64,000 nucleotides of DNA from JAWKIW01 sp046331175 (GCA_046331175.1 JAXLRI010000003.1:372001-436000), one strand, 5' to 3'. Positions 36,131 to 43,850 are shown, counted from the stretch's first letter. The notes: a model not told the origin generated them from the sequence alone. Made by a program: numbers and translations.

Positions 36131-36669
36131 GGCGGATCGGGACACCGAAGCGGGCGGTCGCGACGCTTGGTCTGGCGATGGTGCTGGTGATCGGTGCGAT
36201 GGCGATTCCGGCCCATGCGGTGCACTGGACCCTCGGGTACGCCTTCGGAAACACCGACGTGCTGTGCTACGGGTGCCCCAAGTCGAACAGCAACGCCGCC
36301 GGGTTCTGGGAGCAGGCGCTCGTCTCCCACTGGGGTCTACCCGGTACCGGCGTCGACGGCGTCTTCGACGGCGGGACCACGGTCCTCACACAGTGGTGGC
36401 AGACCGATCATGGCCTCACCGCCGACGGGGTCGTTGGTTCGAACACGTGGAACGCCGCCCGCTTCTGGCACGTAGGCCAGTATCCGAAGTGGGACGACGG
36501 GACGTGGCAGTACTGGCCCTACAACGATGGCGGACGTGGCCCTGCGCTCTTCGTCTGGAAACCCTGGACCACTTGGTACACGACGCCCCTTCTCTGTCCG
36601 AGCCTGGGCTACGCGCAGATGATCACCGGTGAGGCAAACACCGTGAGCTGGCAGACGAACTGCTACTGA
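36127..36669 (+). CDS. Secreted protein with a peptidoglycan-binding (PGB_1-like) domain
   Basis: 180 residues with a clear signal peptide (ATLGLAMVLVIGAMAIPAHA, cleavage about residue 31). Residues 55-110 match the peptidoglycan-binding repeat: a helix, then GVDGVFDGGTTVLTQWWQTD, then GLTADGVVGSNTWNA. The C-terminal 65 residues are rich in Trp and Tyr (GTWQYWPYNDGG, VWKPWTTWY) with two Cys. No hydrolase motif is visible. It is co-transcribed with the lipoprotein gene upstream. Its TGA is directly adjacent to the stop of the opposing gene (TGATCA). Confidence 0.78.
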   Translation: MRRIGTPKRAVATLGLAMVLVIGAMAIPAHAVHWTLGYAFGNTDVLCYGCPKSNSNAAGFWEQALVSHWGLPGTGVDGVFDGGTTVLTQWWQTDHGLTADGVVGSNTWNAARFWHVGQYPKWDDGTWQYWPYNDGGRGPALFVWKPWTTWYTTPLLCPSLGYAQMITGEANTVSWQTNCY

Positions 36670-37197
36670 TCAGCTCGTCCAGGCCCGGCGGCGGACCTCG
36701 TAGAGGGCCAGGGCGGTGGCGGTGGCGACGTTGAGCGAGCCGACCCGGCCGAGCATCGGCAGGTAGGCGAGATCGTCGACGGCGGCCAGCGCCGCCTTGG
36801 ACAGGCCCCGGTCCTCGTGGCCCACGGCCAGGCACACGTCGCCGGCGATGGCCAGCTCGTGCAGCGGCGTGGCGCCCTCGGCCAGCTCGACGCCGACGAC
36901 CCGGTAGCCGTCGCCGTGGGCGGCCGCCACCGCAGCGGTCACGTCGTCGGTGTGGTCCCAGCGCAGGTAGCGGGTGGTGCCCAGCGCCGTCTTCTGGGTC
37001 TTGGCGTCGTTGGGGTTGGCGGTGTGGCCGACGAACCAGACGTGGTCGACGGTGTAGGCCGCCGCCGTGCGGCAGATGGCGCCCACGTTGAACGGGCTCT
37101 GCACGTCCTCCAGCAGCAGGGCGACGCGCCCCTCGGTGCGCCGCCGCCACTCCCGGTGCAGGCGCTTGAGGTCGGTCGAGCCGAGGTTGCGGGTCAT
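36670..37197 (-). CDS. TrmH/SpoU-family RNA 2'-O-methyltransferase
   Basis: 175-residue SPOUT methyltransferase using SAM. Motif 1 is SPFNVGAICRTAAAY, motif 2 VCLAVGHEDRGLS, and motif 3 LPMLGRVGSLNVATATALALYE, forming the knotted SAM site. It lacks extra RNA-binding domains and is closest in shape to TrmH-type tRNA (Gm18) enzymes; the substrate is inferred. The ATG overlaps the stop of the upstream methyltransferase gene (ATGA on the reverse strand). Confidence 0.88.
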   Translation of the reverse strand: MTRNLGSTDLKRLHREWRRRTEGRVALLLEDVQSPFNVGAICRTAAAYTVDHVWFVGHTANPNDAKTQKTALGTTRYLRWDHTDDVTAAVAAAHGDGYRVVGVELAEGATPLHELAIAGDVCLAVGHEDRGLSKAALAAVDDLAYLPMLGRVGSLNVATATALALYEVRRRAWTS

Positions 37198-37826
37198 GGT
37201 GAGGCCTCCGTGCGGGGGAGCACCCGCAGCAGCCGGTAGCCCTGGCGGGAGACCAGGCGCTCGGTGGGGAACCCCTGGTCGACCAGCCAGCGCTGCAGCG
37301 AGTCCGAACCGAGGTGCTTGTGGACCACCAGCACGGCGTGGCCGTCGGGGGCCAGCCGGCCGAGGCCGGCCCGCAGCAGCGCGTGCAGCACCGCCTTGCC
37401 GACGCGGATCGGCGGGTTCGACCAGAGCACGTCGAAGCGCACGTCGTCGGGGATGCCGGCCAGCGGGTCGTCGGCGGGCACGGTGAGGGCGTGCACGCGG
37501 TCACCCACGCCGGCGGTCTGGGCGTTGGCCCGGCACAGCTCGACGGCCCGCTCGTTGGTGTCGACGGCCCACACGGTGGCGCCCGGGGCCCGGCGGGCCG
37601 CGGTCACCGCCAGAGGGCCATAGCCGCAGCCGAGGTCGATGACGGTGGCGGCGTCGTCGATGGGTGGGGCCTCCAGCAGCAGCAGCCGGGTGCCGGCGTC
37701 GACGCGGTCGGGGGAGAACACCCCGGCGTCGGTGGCCAGCGTCGCCGTCAGGTCGGGGAGGGCCAGGGTGACCTGGCGAGGCCGGTGGGCGGCGCCGGGG
37801 GTGGGGGAGAAGTACTGGTCGGTCAT
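37194..37826 (-). CDS. RsmC-like class I SAM-dependent methyltransferase
   Basis: 210 residues with a Rossmann methyltransferase fold: VIDLGCGYGPLAVTAARR (motif I), VWAVDTNERAVELCRANA (motif II), and the catalytic SNPPIRVGK motif of N-methyltransferases that act on rRNA guanine (RsmC/RlmG group). The N-terminal pseudo-domain of E. coli RsmC is absent, as in Gram-positive homologues. It is co-translated with the TrmH-like gene; both probably modify RNA. Confidence 0.85.
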   Translation of the reverse strand: MTDQYFSPTPGAAHRPRQVTLALPDLTATLATDAGVFSPDRVDAGTRLLLLEAPPIDDAATVIDLGCGYGPLAVTAARRAPGATVWAVDTNERAVELCRANAQTAGVGDRVHALTVPADDPLAGIPDDVRFDVLWSNPPIRVGKAVLHALLRAGLGRLAPDGHAVLVVHKHLGSDSLQRWLVDQGFPTERLVSRQGYRLLRVLPRTEASP

Positions 37827-37872
37827 GGGCCCGGGCCGCTGCGGCAGGTGCCGACAGGCGCGAGGCGAACGC

Positions 37873-37878
37873 TACCCT
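37873..37878 (+). promoter_or_regulatory. -10 element of a leaderless promoter for def
   Basis: TACCCT ends 7 nt before the def ATG; no ribosome-binding site lies between. Confidence 0.45.
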
Positions 37879-37885
37879 GCTCGCC

Positions 37886-38440
37886 ATGGCGCCCTACTCC
37901 ATCCGGGTCATCGGTGACCCCGTGCTCAAGCAGCGCGCCAAAGAGGTCACCGACATCGACGGCAAGCTCGTCCGCCTCGTCGACGACATGTTCACCACCA
38001 TGTACGACGCCCCCGGCGTGGGCTTGGCCGCTCCCCAGATCGGCGTCCAGAAGCGCCTCTTCGTCTACGACCACGACGGCGAGGAGGGCGTGCTGATCAA
38101 CCCCGAGATCACCGAGTCCGACGGCGAGTGGGACTACAACGAGGGCTGCCTGTCCATCCCCGGCGTCTACTTCGAGATCTTCCGGCCCCGCACCGTGCTC
38201 ATCACCGGCCGCGACCTCGACGGCAACGAGGTGTCGCTCGAGGTCAGCGACTTCGAGGCCCGGGTGTTCCAGCACGAGCTCGACCACCTCGACGGCATCT
38301 TGATGACCGAGCGCATCACCGACGAGCAGCGCAAGCAGGCCAAGAAGGCCATCCGCGAGCTCATGTTGGCCGGCAAGCGGCCCGAGCGCGAGGAGTCGCT
38401 CGTCATCGCCGCCGACGGCTCCATCGCCGACCACCGCTGA
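37886..38440 (+). CDS. def: Peptide deformylase
   Basis: Metal hydrolase that removes the N-formyl group from new proteins. The 184 residues contain all three family motifs: GVGLAAPQIG, EGCLSIPG with the metal Cys, and QHELDHLDGI with the two metal His and catalytic Glu. The ATG follows a TACCCT -10 by 7 nt. It starts the def-fmt-rsmB operon; def and fmt perform opposite formylation steps. Confidence 0.96.
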   Translation: MAPYSIRVIGDPVLKQRAKEVTDIDGKLVRLVDDMFTTMYDAPGVGLAAPQIGVQKRLFVYDHDGEEGVLINPEITESDGEWDYNEGCLSIPGVYFEIFRPRTVLITGRDLDGNEVSLEVSDFEARVFQHELDHLDGILMTERITDEQRKQAKKAIRELMLAGKRPEREESLVIAADGSIADHR

Positions 38441-38447
38441 CCCGGCC

Positions 38448-39377
38448 GTGCCCGCCGCCGTCCCGGTGCACCCGCGCCGCCTCGTGTACCTGGGCTCGCC
38501 GGCCGCCGCCGTCCCACCGCTCGAGGCGCTGCACGCCGCCGGCCACGACATCGCCCTCGTCGTCTCCCAGCCCGACCGGCGGCGGGGGAGGGGTGGGGCC
38601 ACCAGCCCCAGCCCGGTCAAGGCCGCCGCGGTGGCCCTCGGCCTGCCGGTGACCGACCGGGTCGACGACGTGCTCGACGTGGGCGCCGACCTCGGCGTGG
38701 TGGTGGCCTTCGGTCGGCTGCTGAAGGCCCACGTGCTCGACGCCGTGCCCATAGTCAACCTGCACTTCTCGCTCCTGCCCCGATGGCGGGGGGCGGCCCC
38801 GGTCGAGCGGGCCATCCTGGCCGGCGACGAGCAGACCGGCGTGGCGGTGATGGGCGTCGACGAGACCCTCGACACCGGCGTCATCTACGCCGAGGCGGTG
38901 CTCCCCATCGGCCCGGACGAGACCGCCGACGAGCTGCGGGCGCGGTTGGTCGCCGTCGGCACCGACCTGCTGGTCGCCACCCTGGCCGCGGGGTTGACCG
39001 ACCCGCGCCCGCAGGAGGGCGAGTCCACCTACGCCGACAAGCTCGGTCCCGACGACCTCCGGCTCGACTGGGACCGCCCGGCCGTCGAGCTGCACCGCGT
39101 CGTGCGGGTGGGCGGGGCGTGGACCACCTTCCGGGGCCGCCGGCTGAAGGTGTGGCGGACGCGGCTGGCCGACGACGCCGGCGACGGTCGTGGCGACGAC
39201 GGGGGAGCGTCGCTGGCGCCCGGGGCGATCGACGGCGTGCGGGTCGGCACCGGTGACGGTGCGCTCGAGCTGGTCGAGGTCCAGCCCGAGGGCAAGGGGC
39301 GCCAGGACGCGGTGGCGTGGCGCAACGGCGCCCGCCCCGAGCCCGGCGAGCGCCTCGGCGACCAGGACTCGGCGTGA
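38448..39377 (+). CDS. fmt: Methionyl-tRNA formyltransferase
   Basis: Transfers formyl from 10-formyl-THF to Met-tRNA. The 309 residues carry the family core NLHFSLLPRWRGAAPVERAI (with the Asn-His pair and SLLP folate loop) and DTGVIYAEAVLPI. The C-terminal OB domain follows (ELHRVVRVGGAWTTFRGRRLKVW), with a Gly/Asp-rich loop (DAGDGRGDDGG). GTG start 7 nt after def. The stop overlaps rsmB (GTGA). Confidence 0.95.
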   Translation: MPAAVPVHPRRLVYLGSPAAAVPPLEALHAAGHDIALVVSQPDRRRGRGGATSPSPVKAAAVALGLPVTDRVDDVLDVGADLGVVVAFGRLLKAHVLDAVPIVNLHFSLLPRWRGAAPVERAILAGDEQTGVAVMGVDETLDTGVIYAEAVLPIGPDETADELRARLVAVGTDLLVATLAAGLTDPRPQEGESTYADKLGPDDLRLDWDRPAVELHRVVRVGGAWTTFRGRRLKVWRTRLADDAGDGRGDDGGASLAPGAIDGVRVGTGDGALELVEVQPEGKGRQDAVAWRNGARPEPGERLGDQDSA

Positions 39378-40771
39378 CCGGCTCTGGCCGAGCGTCCGGA
39401 GGGCGTCCTCCCGGCACCGGCGGCGCTCCTTCGACGGGACCGAAGACCGCGCGAGGCGCGGCGTCCACCGGCTCGACGGACCGACGGCCAGGTGGCTCGA
39501 CGTCCGGTCGGCGTCGGTCGAGCGAGGGGCGATCCCGCGCCGGGCGACCGGCCGCACCGGCGCGACCCGCCGACGGGCCCGGGGTCGAGGCCCGGCGCCT
39601 GGCGGCCGACGCCGTCGTGCGCATCGAGGCCGAGGGCGCCTACGCCAACCTCGTGCTGCCGGCCCTGCTCGAGCGCAGCGACCTCGAGGCCCGCGACCGG
39701 GGCCTGGTCACCGAGCTGGTCTACGGCACGACCCGCATGCGACGGGCGTGCGACTGGCTGGTCGACCGCTTCCTGACCACTCCGCCCGACGACCGGGCTC
39801 GGGCGCTCCTCCGGCTGGGCGCCTACCAGCTCGCCTTCCTCGACACCCCCGCCCACGCCGCCGTCGACGCGACCGTCGGCGCCGCTCCCAAGCGGGTGCG
39901 AGGCCTGGTCAACGCCGTGCTGCGCCGGGTGGCCGACGCGCCTCGCGACTGGCCCGACGACGCCACCCGCCTGAGCTTCCCCGACTGGATCGTCGACCGC
40001 CTGACCGCCGACCTCGGTGCCGACGACGCCCTCGCTGCGCTGGATGCGATGAACCGGTCGGCGAGCGTGCACACCCGGGCCGACGGGTACGTGCAGGACC
40101 CGGCCTCGACCGCGGTGGCCGCCGCCGTCGACGTGCCGGCCGGCGCCCTTGTCGTCGACGTCTGCGCCGCCCCCGGCGGCAAGGCCACCGCCATCGCCGG
40201 CACCGGCGGGACGCGTGGGGCCGCGGGTGTCGAGGTCGGTGCGGGCGACCTGGGCGGCGTCGGTGCCCGGGTGGTGGCCGCCGACCTGCGGCCGTCGCGG
40301 GTCGGCCTGGTGGCCGCCAACGCCGACCGCCTGGGGTGCCGCGACCGCCTGTGGCCGGTGGTGGCCGATGGGCAGCACGTGCCGGTTCGCCCCGGGGCCG
40401 CCGATGCCGTGCTCGTCGACGCCCCCTGCTCGGGCCTCGGCGTGCTGCGCCGCCGCCCCGACGCCCGGTGGCGGATCGCTCCCGGCGACGTCGACCGCCT
40501 CGCCGACCTCCAGCGCCGCCTCCTCGCCGAGGCCCGCACCTTGGTCCGCCCCGGTGGTCTGCTCGTCTACAGCGTGTGCACCCTCACCGCTGCCGAGACC
40601 GTCGGCATCGACGAGTGGTTGACGTCCGCCATGCCCGAGCTCGTGGCCGTGCCCCCGCCACCGGCCACCGATGCAGCTCCCTGGCGCCCGGTCGGTCGCG
40701 GCGCCCGCCTCCTGCCCCACGACGCCGGCACCGATGGCATGTTCCTCCTCCGCCTCACCACCCCTGCCTGA
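39374..40771 (+). CDS. rsmB: 16S rRNA (cytosine 967-C5)-methyltransferase RsmB
   Basis: 465 residues. After a disordered, Gly/Ser/Arg-rich extension of about 70 residues (SGRASGGRPPGTGGAPS...) comes a NusB-like RNA-binding domain (VTELVYGTTRMRRACDWLVDRF) and a SAM domain: VCAAPGGKATAIAG (motif I), VDAPCSGLGVLRRRPDARWR with the first catalytic Cys, and SVCTLTAAE with the second. The GTG start overlaps fmt. The last 17 codons are duplicated just downstream. Confidence 0.94.
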   Translation: MTGSGRASGGRPPGTGGAPSTGPKTARGAASTGSTDRRPGGSTSGRRRSSEGRSRAGRPAAPARPADGPGVEARRLAADAVVRIEAEGAYANLVLPALLERSDLEARDRGLVTELVYGTTRMRRACDWLVDRFLTTPPDDRARALLRLGAYQLAFLDTPAHAAVDATVGAAPKRVRGLVNAVLRRVADAPRDWPDDATRLSFPDWIVDRLTADLGADDALAALDAMNRSASVHTRADGYVQDPASTAVAAAVDVPAGALVVDVCAAPGGKATAIAGTGGTRGAAGVEVGAGDLGGVGARVVAADLRPSRVGLVAANADRLGCRDRLWPVVADGQHVPVRPGAADAVLVDAPCSGLGVLRRRPDARWRIAPGDVDRLADLQRRLLAEARTLVRPGGLLVYSVCTLTAAETVGIDEWLTSAMPELVAVPPPPATDAAPWRPVGRGARLLPHDAGTDGMFLLRLTTPA

Positions 40772-40827
40772 TGCCTGACGCCGGCACCGATGGCAGGGAG
40801 CTGCTCCGCCTCACCACCCCCACCTGA
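40721..40827 (+). repeat. Tandem duplication of the rsmB 3' end
   Basis: The final 51 bases of rsmB (40721-40771, coding DAGTDGMFLLRLTTPA and stop) are repeated at 40777-40827 (coding DAGTDGRELLRLTTPT and stop), 56 nt apart. The copies differ at only a few bases (TGCATGTTCCTCC versus TGGCAGGGAGCTGC area). Confidence 0.85.
40771..40827 (+). CDS. Mini-ORF from the duplicated rsmB tail (18 codons)
   Basis: The rsmB stop TGA shares its A with an ATG (TGATG) that opens a frame through the second copy of the rsmB end: MPDAGTDGRELLRLTTPT, then stop. Re-initiation here is possible. No function is suggested; it may be only a by-product of the duplication. Confidence 0.3.
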   Translation: MPDAGTDGRELLRLTTPT

Positions 40828-40835
40828 CCGCTAGC

Positions 40836-40841
40836 TAGGGT
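40836..40841 (+). promoter_or_regulatory. -10 element of a leaderless promoter for moaB
   Basis: TAGGGT ends 7 nt before the GTG at 40849, directly after the duplicated rsmB tail. Confidence 0.48.
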
Positions 40842-40848
40842 GCCGGCC

Positions 40849-41337
40849 GTGCCCCATCCCGACGCTGCACCGGCGCTGCTCGCCAAGGTCCTCACCGTGT
40901 CCGACGGGGTGGTGGCCGGCAGCCGCGACGACCGCTCCGGCCCGGCGCTGGTCGAGCGGCTCACCGCCGACGGGTTCGACGTCGTCGAGCACCGGGTCGT
41001 GGCCGACGGCCGCCAGGAGGTCGGCGAAGCCGTCGTCGACCTGGCCGAGGGGTTCGCCGGCCTGATCGTCACCACCGGCGGCACCGGCTTCGGACCCCGC
41101 GACCTCACCCCCGAGGGCACGCGCGTTGTGCTCGACCGCGAGGCCCCCGGCCTGGCCGAGGCCATGCGCCTCGTGAACCCGCTCGGGCGCCTGTCCCGCG
41201 GCCTGGCCGGCACCCGCGGCCAGGCCCTGATCCTGAACGTGCCCGGTTCGACCGCCGGGTCGGTCGAGTGCCTCGAGGCCGTGCTCGACGTCGTCCCCCA
41301 CGCCCTGCGCCTCCTCGGCGGCGACACCGCACACTGA
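40849..41337 (+). CDS. MogA/MoaB-family molybdopterin biosynthesis protein
   Basis: 162-residue single-domain protein with the MoCF-binding fold: AKVLTVSDGVVAGSRDDRSG, the diagnostic IVTTGGTGFGPRDLTPEGT, and LNVPGSTAGSVECLEAVLDVVPHALRLL. Family members adenylylate molybdopterin or bind it. The GTG at 40849 was chosen over the GTG at 40840 because a TAGGGT -10 lies 7 nt before it and the other would overlap that element. Confidence 0.88.
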   Translation: MPHPDAAPALLAKVLTVSDGVVAGSRDDRSGPALVERLTADGFDVVEHRVVADGRQEVGEAVVDLAEGFAGLIVTTGGTGFGPRDLTPEGTRVVLDREAPGLAEAMRLVNPLGRLSRGLAGTRGQALILNVPGSTAGSVECLEAVLDVVPHALRLLGGDTAH

Positions 41338-41350
41338 CCCTGGCCCCCGC

Positions 41351-41490
41351 GCTGGCGACGTTGCTGTCGTGATACGCCGTGGCGGTAGCCGGCGACCTCG
41401 AGGTCGTCGCCGTGAGACGGTGCTGGCGACCGTGCCGTCGTGGTCCACGGTGGCGGTGGCTGGCGACCTCCAGGTCGTCAGCGTGGGCGC
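41351..41490. repeat. Imperfect tandem repeat (about 70 bp x 2) with hairpins in a convergent intergenic region
   Basis: GCTGGCGAC starts two copies at 41351 and 41422. Each copy ends in a self-complementary segment: CGACCTCGAGGTCG in the first (a perfect palindrome at 41393-41406) and CGACCTCCAGGTCG in the second. The gap between the converging genes (41338-41527) holds nothing else recognisable. The hairpins could serve as terminators in both directions. Confidence 0.65.
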
Positions 41491-41527
41491 GGCGGCCGGT
41501 CGGCGGCCGGCCGGTGGTTCGGCGCCG

Positions 41528-42484
41528 TCAGGCGCCGGTGGTGAGCCAGCGGACCGCGTTCAGCGTGAACGTGCGGTTGCCGGCCTGGGCGAGGCTGGTC
41601 CCGAAGAACGTGTCGCGGTCGAAGGTGGCGAGCACCCGGCCCTGGCCGAGGGTGACCGCCACCACGGCGCCGTCGTCGGCGGTCGCGGCCCGATCGGGCC
41701 CGGGCTGGGAGCCGTCGCCGGTGTTCTCGCGCACCGGCGTGTTCGGCCGGGCGAGGATGGTGGCCTTGGCCTCGGGAGCGCCTCGCGTCAGCGTGAACGC
41801 GGTGGCGCCGTAGCCGTCCACCTCGTCGACGCCGCGGAGCACGGGGTGGTCGGGGGCGGCGAAGTCGGCGGTGGTCAGCGCCTGCGGCTTGCCGTTGTCC
41901 TGGCCGACCGTCAGGCCGAACCGTTCGAGCAGCTGCTGGTCGGAGTCGGCGGCCGCCCGCCAGTCCTTGCCGTAGTTGGCGTCGGCGAAGGCCAGGACCG
42001 ACCCCCCGCTGCGCACGTAGGCGGCGAGGCGGGCGGCGTCGGCGGCGCCGTAGGTGGCGTTGTTCGAGCCGAGGACCACCAGCCCGTACCGGTCGAGGTC
42101 GATGACGCCCAGGTCGATCTTGGCCCCACCGGGAGCCTCCTCGAGCTGGGTGACCTCGTAGCCCTCGCCGGCGAGGAGGGCGCCGAACCGGGCCAGCCCT
42201 CCCATGCGCTCGTTGAACAGGTCGGACAGGTCCTGGTCGGACCGGCCCTGCAGGAAGCCGGCGGTGCCGAGCCCACCCCGCACGACGAGGACCCGGCGGT
42301 CCCGACCGGCGGCCTGGCCGTCGGCGCTCGGCGGGGGTGCGCCCACCCGGGGCACGGTGCCGGTGAGCACCAGGGTGACCACGACGACGACGGTCAGGCC
42401 GACGAGGGGACGGGTCCACCGCCGCCGGGCACCTGCGGGCCGGTGGCCCCCGTTCGGCTGCGGGTCCTCCGACGTCTCCGGCAT
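41528..42484 (-). CDS. Membrane-anchored amidotransferase-like (ThuA/DUF4350-type) protein
   Basis: 318 residues. A Pro/Arg-rich N-terminus precedes a transmembrane anchor (LVGLTVVVVVTLVLTGTV, about 32-49). The outer domain has the alpha/beta layout of class I amidotransferase-like folds: RRVLVVRGG, LARFGALLAGEGYEVTQLEE, YGLVVLGSNNATYGAADAARLAAYVRSGGSVLAFAD, and later GRVLATFDRDTFFG. The nucleophilic Cys of true amidotransferases is absent (Asn-Asn at the elbow), so it is probably a binding rather than catalytic domain. The start is ATG (complement of 42482-42484). Function unknown. Confidence 0.7.
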   Translation of the reverse strand: MPETSEDPQPNGGHRPAGARRRWTRPLVGLTVVVVVTLVLTGTVPRVGAPPPSADGQAAGRDRRVLVVRGGLGTAGFLQGRSDQDLSDLFNERMGGLARFGALLAGEGYEVTQLEEAPGGAKIDLGVIDLDRYGLVVLGSNNATYGAADAARLAAYVRSGGSVLAFADANYGKDWRAAADSDQQLLERFGLTVGQDNGKPQALTTADFAAPDHPVLRGVDEVDGYGATAFTLTRGAPEAKATILARPNTPVRENTGDGSQPGPDRAATADDGAVVAVTLGQGRVLATFDRDTFFGTSLAQAGNRTFTLNAVRWLTTGA

Positions 42485-42529
42485 CCCGCCAGCATCGCGC
42501 GCCGGGTTGCCGGCCACGGGGGCGGCCCG

Positions 42530-42535
42530 TAGAGT
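42530..42535 (+). promoter_or_regulatory. -10 element of the riboflavin operon promoter
   Basis: TAGAGT lies 187 nt before the ribD ATG and 20 nt before a GTG that opens the repeat-encoded leader ORF. Placement in the divergent gap favours a promoter, but no -35 is clear. Confidence 0.4.
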
Positions 42536-42554
42536 GGTCGAACTCACCACGATC

Positions 42555-42725
42555 GTGTCCGATTCGACCGGCTCGACCGGCTCGACCGATTCGACCGATT
42601 CGACCGATTCGACCGGCTCGACCGGCTCGACCGATTCGACCGATTCGACCGATTCGACCGACCGCCCTCCGCTGGCGTCGGATCGGCCACGGTCTCCCGG
42701 CCCTGAGCCGGCTCGCCGCCGATGA
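42555..42725 (+). CDS. Repeat-encoded leader ORF joined to ribD (56 codons)
   Basis: From GTG 42555 (or GTG 42534) the frame is open to TGA 42723-42725, which overlaps the ribD ATG as ATGA. The 9-bp repeat array makes most of the peptide a run of DST and GST triplets (DSTGSTGSTDSTDSTDST...), followed by a Pro/Arg-rich end (PGPEPARRR). It could act as a leader peptide that couples ribosome flow to ribD. There is no sign of an independent function, and translation is unproven. Confidence 0.4.
   Translation: MSDSTGSTGSTDSTDSTDSTGSTGSTDSTDSTDSTDRPPLASDRPRSPGPEPARRR
42561..42659. repeat. 9-bp tandem repeat array, 11 units, before ribD
   Basis: Eleven perfect units of GATTCGACC (D) or GGCTCGACC (G) in the order D-G-G-D-D, D-G-G-D-D, D. 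The order shows a second-level 45-bp duplication. Unit length of 9 keeps the frame in both strands. Confidence 0.92.
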
Positions 42726-43846
42726 CCGCCCCGCTCGATCCCGCTGATCCCGCCGATCCCGCCGCTGCGCCCCGGGGCGGGCCGGCCACCGACGACGCGT
42801 GGATGGCCGAGGCCATCGCCATGGCCGCCGGCGCCCGCCGGTCCGTGTCGCCCCGCCCGTGGGTGGGCGCGGTGGTGGTCACCGACGACGGGCGATCCTT
42901 CCGCGGCGCCACCACCGGTCGCACCGGCCCGCATGCCGAGGTCGTGGCGCTCGAGGCCGCCGGCGCCGCCGCCCGCGGTGCCACCCTCTACTGCACCCTC
43001 GAGCCGTGCTCCCATCACGGCACCACGCCCCCGTGCGCCGACGCCGTCGTGGCCGCCGGGATCCGGCGCGCGGTCGTCGCCCTCGAGGACCCCGATCCGC
43101 TCGTGGCCGGCCAGGGCCTGGCCCGCCTGCTCGATGCCGGCATCGAGGTCACCCTCGGGGTGGGCGGCGATGCCGTCACCGAGCAGCTGGCCCCGTACCT
43201 CACCCACCGCCGCACCGGCCGGCCGCTGGTGGTCCTCAAGCTGGCCGCCACCCTCGACGGCCGCACGGCCGCCCCCGACGGCACCAGCCAGTGGATCACC
43301 GGGCCGGTGGCGCGCGAGGACGCCCATCGCCTGCGCGCCGACAGCGATGCCGTGCTGGTGGGGGCCGGCACCGTGCGGACCGACGACCCCGCCCTCACGG
43401 TGCGCCTGCCCGCCGGCGAGGCCGATGGGGTCGAGCCGCTGCGGGTCGTGCTCGGCCGGGCGCCGGAGGGGGCCAAGGTGCACCCCTGCCTCGAGCTGTC
43501 GGGCGACCTCGGTGGCGTGCTCGACGAGCTGGGCCGGCGGGGCGTGCTGCAGGTGCTGGTCGAGGGCGGCGCAGGTGTCGCCCACGCCGTGCACCGGGCC
43601 GGCCTCGTCGATCGCTACGTCGTCTACCTGGCGCCGGCGCTGTTCGGCGGCGATGATGCCCGCGGCCTGTTCGCCGGCCCCGGCGCCGCCACCATCGCCG
43701 ACGTCTGGCGGGGGCGCATCGCCGAGGTGCGCCACCTGGGCGACGACCTCCGCGTGGACCTCCTCCCGGGGGCCGCGCCGGGCGGACCCGAGCCCACCTC
43801 TGCCGGGCCGGCCGGGCCCGGTGCCGGAACCACCGAAAGCGAGTGA
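42722..43846 (+). CDS. ribD: Bifunctional riboflavin deaminase/reductase RibD
   Basis: 374 residues. The N-terminal zinc deaminase has PRPWVGAVVV, the GPHAEVVAL His-Glu, and LEPCSHHGTTPPCADAV with the two metal Cys. The C-terminal NADPH reductase has LVVLKLAATLDGRTAAPDGTSQWITG and GAGTVRTDDPALTVR. Tail of about 25 residues is Pro/Gly-rich. The ATG at 42722 overlaps the leader ORF stop. No FMN riboswitch is visible upstream. It begins ribD-ribE-ribBA-ribH. Confidence 0.95.
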   Translation: MTAPLDPADPADPAAAPRGGPATDDAWMAEAIAMAAGARRSVSPRPWVGAVVVTDDGRSFRGATTGRTGPHAEVVALEAAGAAARGATLYCTLEPCSHHGTTPPCADAVVAAGIRRAVVALEDPDPLVAGQGLARLLDAGIEVTLGVGGDAVTEQLAPYLTHRRTGRPLVVLKLAATLDGRTAAPDGTSQWITGPVAREDAHRLRADSDAVLVGAGTVRTDDPALTVRLPAGEADGVEPLRVVLGRAPEGAKVHPCLELSGDLGGVLDELGRRGVLQVLVEGGAGVAHAVHRAGLVDRYVVYLAPALFGGDDARGLFAGPGAATIADVWRGRIAEVRHLGDDLRVDLLPGAAPGGPEPTSAGPAGPGAGTTESE

Positions 43847-43850
43847 CCAC

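Noticed and set aside
42561..42659. CRISPR-like array
   Set aside because: Units are 9 bp and contiguous with no spacers; it is a simple tandem repeat.
42485..42721. Possible FMN riboswitch upstream of ribD
   Set aside because: The conserved FMN-aptamer segments (AGGGUGAAAUUCCC-like and CCGACCGGCGGU-like blocks) are not present; the gap is mostly the 9-bp repeat array.
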